Assembly: GCA_023663725.1 (NCBI GenBank)
Contig: JAMPGX010000005.1
Location: 177,301 to 241,300 of the forward strand
Reading direction: 5' to 3'
DNA from: a bacterium
GTDB taxonomy: Bacteria > Bacillota > Clostridia > Lachnospirales > Lachnospiraceae
DNA: 64,000 nucleotides
The notes under the pieces were generated by a model. The model did no database searches and had not been told where the DNA came from. It saw only the letters and a list, made by a program, of their open reading frames with translations. Within the stretch, counting starts at the first letter, position 1, and the number at the start of each line of letters is the position of its first letter. Below are positions 25,086-33,423 of the stretch, in pieces. The position numbers and the translations under genes were made by a program.

Positions 25086-25118
25086 TGAGGCCGGACCCAA
25101 GTGGTGCCGGCCTTAATT
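25086..25118 (+). terminator. Probable terminator of ftsH
   Basis: The AGGCCGG/CCGGCCT stem has a loop of about 12 nt and is followed by TAATTGAT. The T-run is poor. Confidence 0.5.
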
Positions 25119-25139
25119 GATCAGTATGGAGCGAAAGCC

Positions 25140-26999
25140 ATGACATTTGACTTTGAGGAAGAGCTGAAAAAGCTCCCTAATCAACCGGGAGTTTATATCA
25201 TGAGGGATGCGGGAGACGGCATCCTGTATGTGGGTAAGGCGGTCAATCTGCATAATAGGGTGCGCTCTTATTTTCGGGAAAATATTGGAAGAGGTCCCAT
25301 GATCGACAAGATGGTGACGCTGATTGCCCGTTTTGAATATATTGTGACGGATTCAGAGCTGGAGGCTCTGGTGCTGGAGAACAACCTGATTAAGGAGTAC
25401 TCTCCCAAATACAATACTCTGCTGAAGGATGACAAGACCTATCCCTATATCAAAGTGACAGTGGGGGAGGAGTATCCCCGCATTCTCTTCTCCCGCCAGA
25501 TGAAGAAAGACAAATCCCGCTATTATGGACCGTATACCAGCGCCGCAGCTGTGAAGGACACGATAGAGCTGCTCAATAAGCTGTTTGGCCTGCGCACCTG
25601 TAACCGCAGTCTTCCCAGGGATATCGGTAATGGCCGTCCCTGTCTGAACTACCATATCAAGCAGTGCGTAGCGCCCTGTCAGGGGTTCGTCAGCAAGGAG
25701 CAGTACCGACAACGGCTGGGGCAGGCGCTGGAGTTTCTCAACGGCAATTACAACAAGATATTAAAGGACCTGGAGGAAAAGATGAGACAGGCGGCCGAGG
25801 AGCTGAACTTCGAGGAGGCGGCCCGCTACAGAGATCTCTTTACAAGCGTGAAATCCGTGTCTCAAAAACAGAAGATTACGGACAGCGCCCTGGATGACAA
25901 GGATATCATCGCGCTGTGTCGGGATGAGGCGGACGCGGTGGTTCAGGTCTTTTTTGTGCGGGATGGCAAGCTGATCGGACGGGAACACTATTATATGACG
26001 CATGTGTCAGGGATTGAAAAGGAGCAAATTCTGGAGGATTTTGTGAAACAATTCTATGCGGGCACACCTTTCATCCCACGAGAATTGATGCTGCAATATG
26101 AGATTGAAGACAGCGAGCTGGTGGAAAAGTGGCTGTCGGAGCGCAAGGGCTCAAGGGTATATATCCGCGTGCCGAAGATTGGCAGCAAGGAGAAGATGGT
26201 GGAATTGGCGGCGCAGAATGCCAGCCTGATTCTGAGCCAGGACAAGGAAAAGCTGAAGCGCGAGGAGGGACGCACCATCGGAGCGGTAAAAGAGATCGCA
26301 GACTGGCTGGGCCTGCCCTGTGTGGACCGGATGGAGGCCTTTGATATCTCCAACATCAGCGGGTTTGAAAATGTTGGCTCCATGGTCGTATATGAAAAGG
26401 GTAAGCCCAAGCGCAGCGATTACCGGAAATTCCGCATTAAGTCGGTGGCCGGTCCAGATGATTACGCCTGCATGAGAGAGGTGTTGACCCGTCGCCTGGT
26501 TCACGGTCTGGAGGAGAGCAAGGAGCTGGAGGAGCGGGAGATGGACCAGGAATATGGCAGCTTTACCAAATTTCCGGATCTGCTTCTGATGGACGGCGGT
26601 CGGGGACAGGTAAACATCGCGCTGTCTGTGCTGGAGGAGCTTAAGATTCAGATTCCGGTCTGCGGTATGGTCAAGGACGATAATCACCGCACGCGAGGGC
26701 TCTACTATAACAATGTGGAAATACCCATTGACACCCGTTCTGAGGGCTTCAAGCTGATTACCCGTATCCAGGACGAGGCGCATCGTTTTGCCATCGAATA
26801 TCACAGGTCCCTGCGCAGCAAGGCTCAGGTAAAGTCTCAGCTGGATGAGATTGCCGGTATCGGGCCTGCCCGCAGGAAAGCGCTGATGCGTCATTTTGAG
26901 TCTCTGGAGCAGATCAAGGCGGCGGAGGTGGAGGAGCTGATGCAGGTGCCGGAGATAACCCAGAGGGTGGCGGAGGAGATATATAGATTCTTTCGTTGA
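25140..26999 (+). CDS. uvrC: Excinuclease ABC subunit C
   Basis: This 619-residue protein has a GIY-YIG nuclease domain at the N-terminus ([19 protein letters not shown]), a UVR domain ([12 protein letters not shown], about 205-216), a UvrC RNase-H-like domain ([36 protein letters not shown]) and a C-terminal helix-hairpin-helix ([18 protein letters not shown]). It makes the dual incisions of nucleotide excision repair with UvrAB. I placed the start at the ATG 9-10 nt after GGAGCG; a frame from 25101 adds 13 codons inside the ftsH terminator. Length and motifs are normal. Confidence 0.97.
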   Translation: MTFDFEEELKKLPNQPGVYIMRDAGDGILYVGKAVNLHNRVRSYFRENIGRGPMIDKMVTLIARFEYIVTDSELEALVLENNLIKEYSPKYNTLLKDDKTYPYIKVTVGEEYPRILFSRQMKKDKSRYYGPYTSAAAVKDTIELLNKLFGLRTCNRSLPRDIGNGRPCLNYHIKQCVAPCQGFVSKEQYRQRLGQALEFLNGNYNKILKDLEEKMRQAAEELNFEEAARYRDLFTSVKSVSQKQKITDSALDDKDIIALCRDEADAVVQVFFVRDGKLIGREHYYMTHVSGIEKEQILEDFVKQFYAGTPFIPRELMLQYEIEDSELVEKWLSERKGSRVYIRVPKIGSKEKMVELAAQNASLILSQDKEKLKREEGRTIGAVKEIADWLGLPCVDRMEAFDISNISGFENVGSMVVYEKGKPKRSDYRKFRIKSVAGPDDYACMREVLTRRLVHGLEESKELEEREMDQEYGSFTKFPDLLLMDGGRGQVNIALSVLEELKIQIPVCGMVKDDNHRTRGLYYNNVEIPIDTRSEGFKLITRIQDEAHRFAIEYHRSLRSKAQVKSQLDEIAGIGPARRKALMRHFESLEQIKAAEVEELMQVPEITQRVAEEIYRFFR

Positions 27000-27024
27000 A
27001 TAAAAGCGTTGGATGTGCTATAGT
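26996..27024 (+). promoter_or_regulatory. Promoter of hprK
   Basis: TTGAAT (26996-27001) and TATAGT (27019-27024) are separated by 17 bp, with an upstream TG (extended -10). The -35 overlaps the uvrC stop. Confidence 0.6.
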
Positions 27025-27063
27025 GTTATTGAATCATAGCGGAAGGGGAGTGGTGAGCGCATT

Positions 27064-28005
27064 ATGGCATATGTAAGTCTGAATCGGTTAATTGAGAAAA
27101 TGAAGCTGGAGAATCTGACACCGGAACTCAATCCGGACAAAAAGAGAATTACTCAGCCAGACATCAACCGTCCCGCCCTGCAATTGGCGGGATACTTTGA
27201 GCATTTTGACGCTACGAGGCTGCAGATCATAGGCTTTGTAGAATATACCTATCTGGAAGGGCTGGATGAGTCCCGTAAGGCGGAGGTATATGACAAGATG
27301 TTTTCCAGCGACATCCCCGCTTTTGTGTTCTGCAGGGAGCTGAGGCCCGACGAGCTGTTCATGCGTCTGGCGCTGGAGCGCAACATCCCCATCTTATCGA
27401 CTAAAAAGTCAACCTCTTCCTTCATGGCGGAGTGCATTCGCTGGCTCAATGTGAAGCTGGCCCCCTGTATCTCAGTACATGGGGTATTGGTGGATGTCTA
27501 TGGCGAGGGTGTGCTGATCACTGGTGAAAGTGGGATCGGCAAGTCGGAGGCGGCGCTGGAGCTGGTGAAACGCGGTCATCGTCTGGTGACGGACGATGTG
27601 GTGGAGCTCCGCAAGGTCAGCGACGATACCCTGATTGGCAGCGCTCCTGATATCACCAAGCACTTTATCGAGCTGCGCGGCATCGGTATCGTGGATATCA
27701 AGGCCATGTTCGGCGCCTCCTCTGTGAGGGAGACCCAGTCTATTGACCTGGTGATCCGGCTGGAGGACTGGAACAAGGATAAGGAGTATGACCGCCTGGG
27801 TTTGGAGGAGAACTACACGGAATATCTGGGCAATAAGATTGTCTGTCACAATATTCCCATTCGTCCCGGCCGTAATCTGGCGGTGATCTGTGAGACGGCA
27901 GCCGTCAACCACCGCCAGAAGAAAATGGGCTATAATGCGGCTCAGGAATTGTACACTCGCGTACAGAATTCTCTGGCCAGAAGGCGGGAGGAGGATGACG
28001 ACTGA
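27064..28005 (+). CDS. hprK: HPr kinase/phosphorylase
   Basis: This is a 313-residue bifunctional enzyme that phosphorylates and dephosphorylates Ser46 of HPr/Crh, the master switch of carbon catabolite control in Firmicutes. The Walker A loop GESGIGKS is followed by the HRLVTDDVVEL loop and the HprK signature ELRGIGIVDIKAMFG. AAGGGGAG lies upstream of the ATG. It sits at the head of a run of cell-wall and carbon-control genes (glcK, murB, rapZ, whiA, crh-like), and its presumed substrate is encoded 4 kb downstream. Confidence 0.97.
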   Translation: MAYVSLNRLIEKMKLENLTPELNPDKKRITQPDINRPALQLAGYFEHFDATRLQIIGFVEYTYLEGLDESRKAEVYDKMFSSDIPAFVFCRELRPDELFMRLALERNIPILSTKKSTSSFMAECIRWLNVKLAPCISVHGVLVDVYGEGVLITGESGIGKSEAALELVKRGHRLVTDDVVELRKVSDDTLIGSAPDITKHFIELRGIGIVDIKAMFGASSVRETQSIDLVIRLEDWNKDKEYDRLGLEENYTEYLGNKIVCHNIPIRPGRNLAVICETAAVNHRQKKMGYNAAQELYTRVQNSLARRREEDDD

Positions 28006-28129
28006 ATCCGTCATGCATAAAACCGCAGGAAAAACGTATATATAAATACAGATATACCGCGGTGGGAATTCGAGGCATACAGAGACAGGTAAGATCAGGT
28101 GTGATAGAGCACAAAAAAGGGGTGTAGGT

Positions 28130-29068
28130 ATGAAAAGATACGCAATCGGAGTAGATATCGGCGGAACTACAGTTAAACTGGGGCTGTTTGACCGAGAGGG
28201 GAGTGCGCTGGAGAAATGGGAGATTCCCACAGTAAAGACAGAGCAGGGTTCCCATATCCTGCCGGATATCGCCGCCAGCATCAAGGATAGGTTGAAGGCG
28301 TCAGGTATAGAACTGTCAGACATTCAGGGGGTAGGCGTGGGCGCTCCCGGTCCGGTAGACGCGGAGGGCACGATTCATAGGGCTGTGAACCTGGGATGGG
28401 ATGTCTTCAACATTCCCAGTGTGTTGGGCGATCTTCTGCAATTGCCGGTCAAGGCGGCCAATGATGCCAATGTAGCAGCATACGGCGAGATGTGGCAGGG
28501 CGGTGGCAAGGGGCACGCCAATATCGTGGCTGTGACGCTGGGCACTGGCGTGGGCGGCGGGATCATCGTGGGCGGTAACATTCTCACGGGCGCAACCGGC
28601 GCGGGCGGCGAGATCGGCCATATTCATATTGAGGATGACGAACAGGAGGCCTGCGGTTGTCAGAACCATGGCTGTCTGGAACAATATGCCTCGGCCACCG
28701 GAGTGGTGCGTCTGGCGTCCAGACGGCTCTCCAAAGACCAGGAGCCCAGCGTGCTGCGCAGCGGCGAACTGTCCGCCAAGGCAGTGTGGGACGCGGTGAA
28801 AGCAGGCGACAGGGTGGCGATTGAGATTGCGAAGACATTTGGCGAATATCTGGGCAAGGGCCTGGCAGCGGTAGCCGCCGTTGCCAATCCAGAGGTATTT
28901 GTCATTGGCGGCGGCGTGTCCAAGGCAGGAGATATATTGTTCGACTATATTCGTCCTGCTTTTGAGAAATATGTCTTCCACGGCTGTCGGAACGCGGAGA
29001 TGGTATTGGCCACTCTTGGCAATGATGCTGGCATCTATGGTGCGGCAGGACTGATATTACAAGAATAA
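28130..29068 (+). CDS. glcK: ROK family glucokinase
   Basis: This is a 312-residue ROK kinase. The features are the N-terminal phosphate loop IGVDIGGTTVKLGLFD, GVGVGAPGPVD, the GTGVGGGIIVGG loop, and the zinc motif CGCQNHGCLE around residue 180. It probably phosphorylates glucose at C6 in the cytoplasm. The ribosome site is AAGGGGTG. It is separated from hprK by 124 bp containing nothing obvious, and from murB by 12 bp. Sugar specificity within the ROK family is inferred. Confidence 0.92.
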   Translation: MKRYAIGVDIGGTTVKLGLFDREGSALEKWEIPTVKTEQGSHILPDIAASIKDRLKASGIELSDIQGVGVGAPGPVDAEGTIHRAVNLGWDVFNIPSVLGDLLQLPVKAANDANVAAYGEMWQGGGKGHANIVAVTLGTGVGGGIIVGGNILTGATGAGGEIGHIHIEDDEQEACGCQNHGCLEQYASATGVVRLASRRLSKDQEPSVLRSGELSAKAVWDAVKAGDRVAIEIAKTFGEYLGKGLAAVAAVANPEVFVIGGGVSKAGDILFDYIRPAFEKYVFHGCRNAEMVLATLGNDAGIYGAAGLILQE

Positions 29069-29080
29069 GGAATATTTGCG

Positions 29081-29989
29081 ATGATAAGTAATGCGGTGAT
29101 TCAGACGTTGGCAGGTTATGCTCCCCGACAGAATATCTCCCTGAGCGAGCCCATGAGCAGGCACACTACCTTTCGGATAGGCGGAGAGGCGGACTGTTTT
29201 GTGGAGCTTGAGAACACAGAGCAGCTGGTCAACATCCAGCGGTATCTGCGGATGGTGGAGCAGCCCTATCTGGTGATAGGCAATGGAAGTAATCTGCTGG
29301 TCAGTGACAGGGGATATGCAGGGGTAGTGCTGCAGGTAGGCTCTCGCATGCAGGAGATCCGGATTGAGGGTGAGAGGATGATCGTTCAGGCGGGGGCGCT
29401 TATGTCCAAGGTGGCGTCAGTAGCCTGCGAGCAGGGGCTGACCGGATTTGAATTCGCATCAGGGATTCCTGGCACCATTGGCGGCGGTGTGATTATGAAT
29501 GCCGGCGCATATGACGGAGAGATATCCCAGGTAGTTACCCAGGTCAAGGTGGTGGACCGAGAGGGCAATGAGCTGGAGCTGGACAATGCCACTATGGAGT
29601 TTGGCTATCGCACCAGCGCCATTAAGCATCAGCCCTTTACCGTAGTGGAGGTGACTTTGCAGCTCGCCCGAGGCGAGCGGGGGGTCATTCGCGAGCGGAT
29701 GGACGAATTGGCGGCCAAGAGGCGGCAGAAACAGCCGTTGGAGTATCCCAGCGCAGGGAGTACCTTTAAAAGGCCGGAGGGCTATTACGCAGGGGAGCTG
29801 ATCATGAAATCTGGCCTTAGAGGATATCAGATCGGCGGCGCCAGAGTCTCCGACAAGCACTGTGGATTTATCATCAATACAGGGAAGGCCACCTGTGAGG
29901 ATGTGCTGGATCTGATTGCCCATGTGCAGGAGAGGGTTAAGGACTGCTTTGGGGTGGATCTGGAGACGGAAGTAATTTATGTACAATAG
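29081..29989 (+). CDS. murB: UDP-N-acetylenolpyruvoylglucosamine reductase
   Basis: This 302-residue FAD enzyme of the Gram-positive (type II) MurB class performs the second committed step of peptidoglycan precursor synthesis. FAD-binding segments are FRIGGEADCFVE, VIGNGSNLLVSDRGY and GIPGTIGGGVIMNAG. The catalytic Ser is in YPSAGSTFKRP, and the C-terminal segment is GGARVSDKHCGFIIN. Weak ribosome site (AAGGAATA) 9 nt before the ATG. It is the gene before rapZ in a compact cluster. Confidence 0.96.
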   Translation: MISNAVIQTLAGYAPRQNISLSEPMSRHTTFRIGGEADCFVELENTEQLVNIQRYLRMVEQPYLVIGNGSNLLVSDRGYAGVVLQVGSRMQEIRIEGERMIVQAGALMSKVASVACEQGLTGFEFASGIPGTIGGGVIMNAGAYDGEISQVVTQVKVVDREGNELELDNATMEFGYRTSAIKHQPFTVVEVTLQLARGERGVIRERMDELAAKRRQKQPLEYPSAGSTFKRPEGYYAGELIMKSGLRGYQIGGARVSDKHCGFIINTGKATCEDVLDLIAHVQERVKDCFGVDLETEVIYVQ

Positions 29990-30035
29990 CTCTGCGTCTG
30001 CCGGAGCGGGCAGAGCAGGAAGGAGCGGACCGAAG

Positions 30036-30902
30036 ATGCGTTTTGTGGTAGTGACAGGCATGAGCGGGGGCGGCAAGCGTACAGCGCTGAAGCTGCTGGA
30101 GGATGCGGGCTATTACTGTGTAGATAATCTGCCCGTATCGCTGGTTGGCAAATTCGCGGAACTTATCACCATGCCCGGCAGTGAGATCACCAAGGTAGCT
30201 CTGGGATTGGATGTGCGAGCGGATCAATCCTTTGAGGATGCGACCAAGGCGCTTCAGGAGTTAAAAGACAGGAACTACAATGTGGAAATCCTGTTTATGG
30301 AGGCGGGGGATGATGTGCTCATCAAGCGTTACAAGGAGAGCAGGCGGTTGCATCCTCTGGCCGTGGGGAGTCGTATTGAAGACGGAGTCCGCCAGGAGCG
30401 CAGGGTGTTGGACAAGATTCGCCGTCAGGCGGATTATGTGATTGACACCTCCAATCTGCTGACCAGAGAGCTGAAGGAGGAACTGGATCGCATATTTGTA
30501 AAGGGCGAAGAGTATAACAGCTTGATGGTGACAGTGATGTCATTTGGATTCAAGAACGGTATTCCCGCGGATGCGGATCTGGTGTTTGATGTGAGGTTTC
30601 TGCCCAATCCATTCTATATAGACGAGCTGAAATGCAAGACTGGCAATGACCGCGAGGTGCAGGAATATGTGATGGGCTTTGAGGAGTCCCATGTATTTAT
30701 GGACAAGCTGGTTGACATGATTCTGTTTCTCATTCCCAATTATGTCAAAGAGGGAAAGTATCGGTTAGTGATTGCCATCGGCTGCACTGGCGGTAAGCAT
30801 CGCAGTGTGACCCTGGCTAACGATTTATTTTTGCGCCTCAAGGACAGAGGCGGCTATGGTGTGACCCTGCTTCATCGGGATGTGAATCATATGGGCACAT
30901 GA
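30036..30902 (+). CDS. rapZ: RapZ/YvcJ family nucleotide-binding protein
   Basis: This 288-residue protein of the RapZ/YvcJ family starts MRFVVVTGMSGGGKRTALK. The Walker A motif normally reads G-x-S-G-A-G-K-S/T; here the residue after Lys is Arg, followed by Thr. Other family blocks are intact: GYYCVDNLPVSL, LFMEAGDDVLIKRYKESRRLHPL, VMSFGFKNGIPADADLVFDVRFLPNP and AIGCTGGKHRSV. The start follows AAGGAG at 10 nt; a further in-frame ATG at 29979 lies inside murB. In Gram-positives it sits with whiA and often yvcK, as partly seen here. Its exact role in these bacteria is unclear. Confidence 0.93.
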   Translation: MRFVVVTGMSGGGKRTALKLLEDAGYYCVDNLPVSLVGKFAELITMPGSEITKVALGLDVRADQSFEDATKALQELKDRNYNVEILFMEAGDDVLIKRYKESRRLHPLAVGSRIEDGVRQERRVLDKIRRQADYVIDTSNLLTRELKEELDRIFVKGEEYNSLMVTVMSFGFKNGIPADADLVFDVRFLPNPFYIDELKCKTGNDREVQEYVMGFEESHVFMDKLVDMILFLIPNYVKEGKYRLVIAIGCTGGKHRSVTLANDLFLRLKDRGGYGVTLLHRDVNHMGT

Positions 30903-30963
30903 GTTTGATTATGCCCGTGCGCCGCAGGGTGTCCGCAGAAATACATGCGGGAGGGGGATGGGT

Positions 30964-31830
30964 ATGTCTTTCTCAAGGGAAGTTAAGGAGGAGTTGACAG
31001 GGCTTTTTGGCGCCGCGGACCATTGCCGCAAAGCAGAGCTGGCAGCGATGATAAGCCTGTGCGGGCAGTACGGCAGGGACAGCGACGGCTTGTATACCAT
31101 CGGCTTTCAGGTGGAAAATGAAATTGTCTTAAGAAAATGCTTTACATTATTAGAAAAAACATATAATATAGAAAAGAATGCGGGGATGACAGAGGAAGAG
31201 ATGCAGGTATTCTATCATAACTTTGGCAGTCTGCAAGGAATTGTGGATTCCCGTTTTCTTAAGAAATCCTGTTGCCGTCGGGCTTTTTTGAGGGGAGCAT
31301 TTCTGTGTGCGGGTTCTATCAGCGATCCCAGCAAGGGGTATCATCTGGAGCTTGTCTGTAACGAGGAAGCCAAGGCGGGACAACTGCGGCAGCTGATCCA
31401 GGAGTTTGGCATAGAGGCGAAGATTGTCGTCCGCAAGAAATATTATGTGGTTTACATCAAGGAGGGGGCAGGCATTGTAGATTTGCTGAACGTGATGGGA
31501 GCCCATAAATCTCTGATGAATCTGGAGAATCTGCGGATCCTGAAGGAGATGCGCAACTCTATCAACAGGAGAGTTAACTGCGAGACGGCCAATATCACTA
31601 AGACAGTCAATGCCGCAAACAGACAGATTGAAGATATTCTGTATCTGCGGGACCACTACGGACTGCAGAAGTTGCCTCCGGCTCTGCGCAACATGGCGGA
31701 GGTAAGGCTGGAATATCCAGACGCCTCATTAAAGGAGCTGGGAGAGCATCTGGAACCACCAGTAGGCAAATCAGGAGTTAATCACAGGCTCCGCAAGCTC
31801 AGCGAACTGGCGCAGCAGGTGAATAAATAA
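30964..31830 (+). CDS. whiA: WhiA-type regulator of division/sporulation genes
   Basis: This 288-residue protein has the WhiA layout: an N-terminal degenerate LAGLIDADG homing-endonuclease-like region (SFSREVKEELTG.., CCRRAFLRGAFLCAGSISDP) and a C-terminal helix-turn-helix (EYPDASLKELGEHLEPPVGKSGVNHRLRKL). I chose the second ATG because GGAGGGGG directly abuts the first one at 30958 and is spaced correctly for 30964. Position downstream of rapZ is conserved in Firmicutes. It binds DNA and affects cell division genes in the organisms where it was studied. Confidence 0.95.
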   Translation: MSFSREVKEELTGLFGAADHCRKAELAAMISLCGQYGRDSDGLYTIGFQVENEIVLRKCFTLLEKTYNIEKNAGMTEEEMQVFYHNFGSLQGIVDSRFLKKSCCRRAFLRGAFLCAGSISDPSKGYHLELVCNEEAKAGQLRQLIQEFGIEAKIVVRKKYYVVYIKEGAGIVDLLNVMGAHKSLMNLENLRILKEMRNSINRRVNCETANITKTVNAANRQIEDILYLRDHYGLQKLPPALRNMAEVRLEYPDASLKELGEHLEPPVGKSGVNHRLRKLSELAQQVNK

Positions 31831-31871
31831 AAGTATTGTCCATACGAGGCAAAGTGTTAAGGAGGAGCAGT

Positions 31872-32135
31872 ATGAAAAAATCGACAGTAGAGATCAGACT
31901 TCAGGATGGTCTGGAAGCCAGACCTGTGGCCATGCTTGTACAGGTGGCCAGCAAATATGAGAGCAAGATATACTTGGAGTACACCGGCAGGAAGGTCAAT
32001 GCCAAGAGCATCATGGGAATGATGAGTCTGGGTCTTGACAACGGCGAACAGGTGATAGTAACAGCGGAGGGGACGGACGAAGGGGAGGCCGTAGACGCCA
32101 TCGAAAAGTATCTGTGTGGCGCTCAGAGTGCCTGA
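31872..32135 (+). CDS. Crh-like HPr paralogue (His15 replaced by Glu)
   Basis: This 87-residue HPr-fold protein has the catalytic His15 of the sugar phosphotransferase system replaced by Glu: residues 12-18 read DGLEARP. The regulatory Ser46 is retained in NAKSIMGMMSL. It therefore cannot carry phosphate from Enzyme I at position 15 but could still be phosphorylated by HprK, exactly the Bacillus Crh situation (Gln15). It directly follows whiA, the same position crh occupies in Bacillus. AAGGAGGAG precedes the ATG; a longer frame from 31836 is not needed. It likely acts as a CcpA co-regulator. Terminator follows. Confidence 0.88.
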   Translation: MKKSTVEIRLQDGLEARPVAMLVQVASKYESKIYLEYTGRKVNAKSIMGMMSLGLDNGEQVIVTAEGTDEGEAVDAIEKYLCGAQSA

Positions 32136-32218
32136 CCGGTTCAGATGTAAAGGTCAGCGCTCACATTAGAGCTGGCGCAAGGATGAAAGTTAATATTGCT
32201 TAAGGATGCGTCTGATTG

Positions 32219-32262
32219 GTCTGACCGGCAGAGAAGCTGCTGAGAGCCGGTCAGACGTTTTC
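32219..32262 (+). terminator. Terminator after the crh-like gene
   Basis: The GTCTGACCGGC/GCCGGTCAGAC stem of 11 perfect pairs is followed by GTTTTC. Confidence 0.85.
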
Positions 32263-32307
32263 TGCTTGTGATGGGCAAGCGGACTTGTAATATATGGGAG
32301 GATTGCG

Positions 32308-33198
32308 ATGAAAAAGAGGGCATTGTTTGTATACAATCCCAAAGCGGGCAAGGCCATGATCCGAAACAAATTGTCAGATATACTGGAGCTGCTGGAGCAA
32401 GGGGGCTATGAAACTCTGGTGCGCCCCACCACCAGGGGCGGGGATGCCTGCGAGTATGTCCAGGAATGCGCTCCCGAGACAGAGCTGGTGGTATGCAGTG
32501 GCGGAGATGGCACCCTCGACGAAGTAGTTACCGGTATGCTCTCCAGTGGGAAAAAGATTCCCATCGGCTATATTCCGGCGGGCAGCACCAATGATTTTGG
32601 CATTAGCCTGCGCCTGCCCAAGAATATGCTGAGAGCGGCGGAGATCGCGGTAACTGGACGGGATTTCCCCTGCGACGTTGGCGCTTTTAATGATGACGTG
32701 TTTGTATATATTGCTGCTTTTGGGCTTTTCACAGAGGTATCTTATGAGACGGACCAGGATATCAAGAACGTGCTGGGACACCTGGCCTATTTGCTGGAGG
32801 GGGTAAAGCGGCTGTCCAATATTCGCAGCTATCCGCTGAGGATGGTCTATGGGGACAGGGTGATTGAAGATGAATTTATCTTTGGCATGATTACCAATTC
32901 TGTGTCGGTGGGAGGCTTCAAACAGATCACCGGGAAAAATGTACAGCTGGACGATGGAGTATTTGAAGTGACACTGATTCGTATGCCCAAGAATCCGATA
33001 GAGCTCAATGCAGTGATCGCGGCCCTGTTAAATAGGAATATCAACGCGGATTGCATGGTGTATTTCCGCACAGATCATCTGACACTTGAAAGTTCTCAGC
33101 CTATCTCCTGGACGTTAGACGGCGAATATGGCGGCAGTCATGAGAAGGCGCAGATTCACAACCGTCACAAGGCCATCACCATGAAAGTAAAGCAATAA
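32308..33198 (+). CDS. Diacylglycerol/lipid kinase (YegS/DagK family)
   Basis: This 296-residue protein has the DAGK catalytic fold: YNPKAGKAMIRNKL at the start, the nucleotide-binding SGGDGTLDEVV block (about 65-75) and YIPAGSTNDFGISL. It phosphorylates a diacylglycerol-type lipid at the inner membrane face and recycles diacylglycerol arising from teichoic-acid synthesis, by analogy with DgkB. GGGAGGATTGCG precedes the ATG. It is flanked by terminators on both sides and so is probably monocistronic. Lipid specificity cannot be read from sequence. Confidence 0.92.
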   Translation: MKKRALFVYNPKAGKAMIRNKLSDILELLEQGGYETLVRPTTRGGDACEYVQECAPETELVVCSGGDGTLDEVVTGMLSSGKKIPIGYIPAGSTNDFGISLRLPKNMLRAAEIAVTGRDFPCDVGAFNDDVFVYIAAFGLFTEVSYETDQDIKNVLGHLAYLLEGVKRLSNIRSYPLRMVYGDRVIEDEFIFGMITNSVSVGGFKQITGKNVQLDDGVFEVTLIRMPKNPIELNAVIAALLNRNINADCMVYFRTDHLTLESSQPISWTLDGEYGGSHEKAQIHNRHKAITMKVKQ

Positions 33199-33234
33199 AA
33201 GGCTTATGCATATTTTATCCCCATAAAAGGGAGG

Positions 33235-33267
33235 ATGCCAAGGGAATTGCTTCCCTTGGCATTATTA
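33235..33267. terminator. Terminator between convergent genes
   Basis: This is a perfect ATGCCAAGGGAA/TTCCCTTGGCAT stem with a 4-nt loop and modest T/A flanks. It can serve dagK and the convergent glycosidase gene. Confidence 0.8.
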
Positions 33268-33423
33268 TGAAAAAGTTTTATTGTAAACTGGCTACCGTAT
33301 TTAACAGTGTTTTCCTTTGTCTGTTTATAGTATATGAGATAGAAATGTCCAAATCATGTTAAGTATTTGAAAAAAGATTAAAGGTTTTGTGAACAAAATA
33401 TGAACAGAAGAAATGCATGCCTT

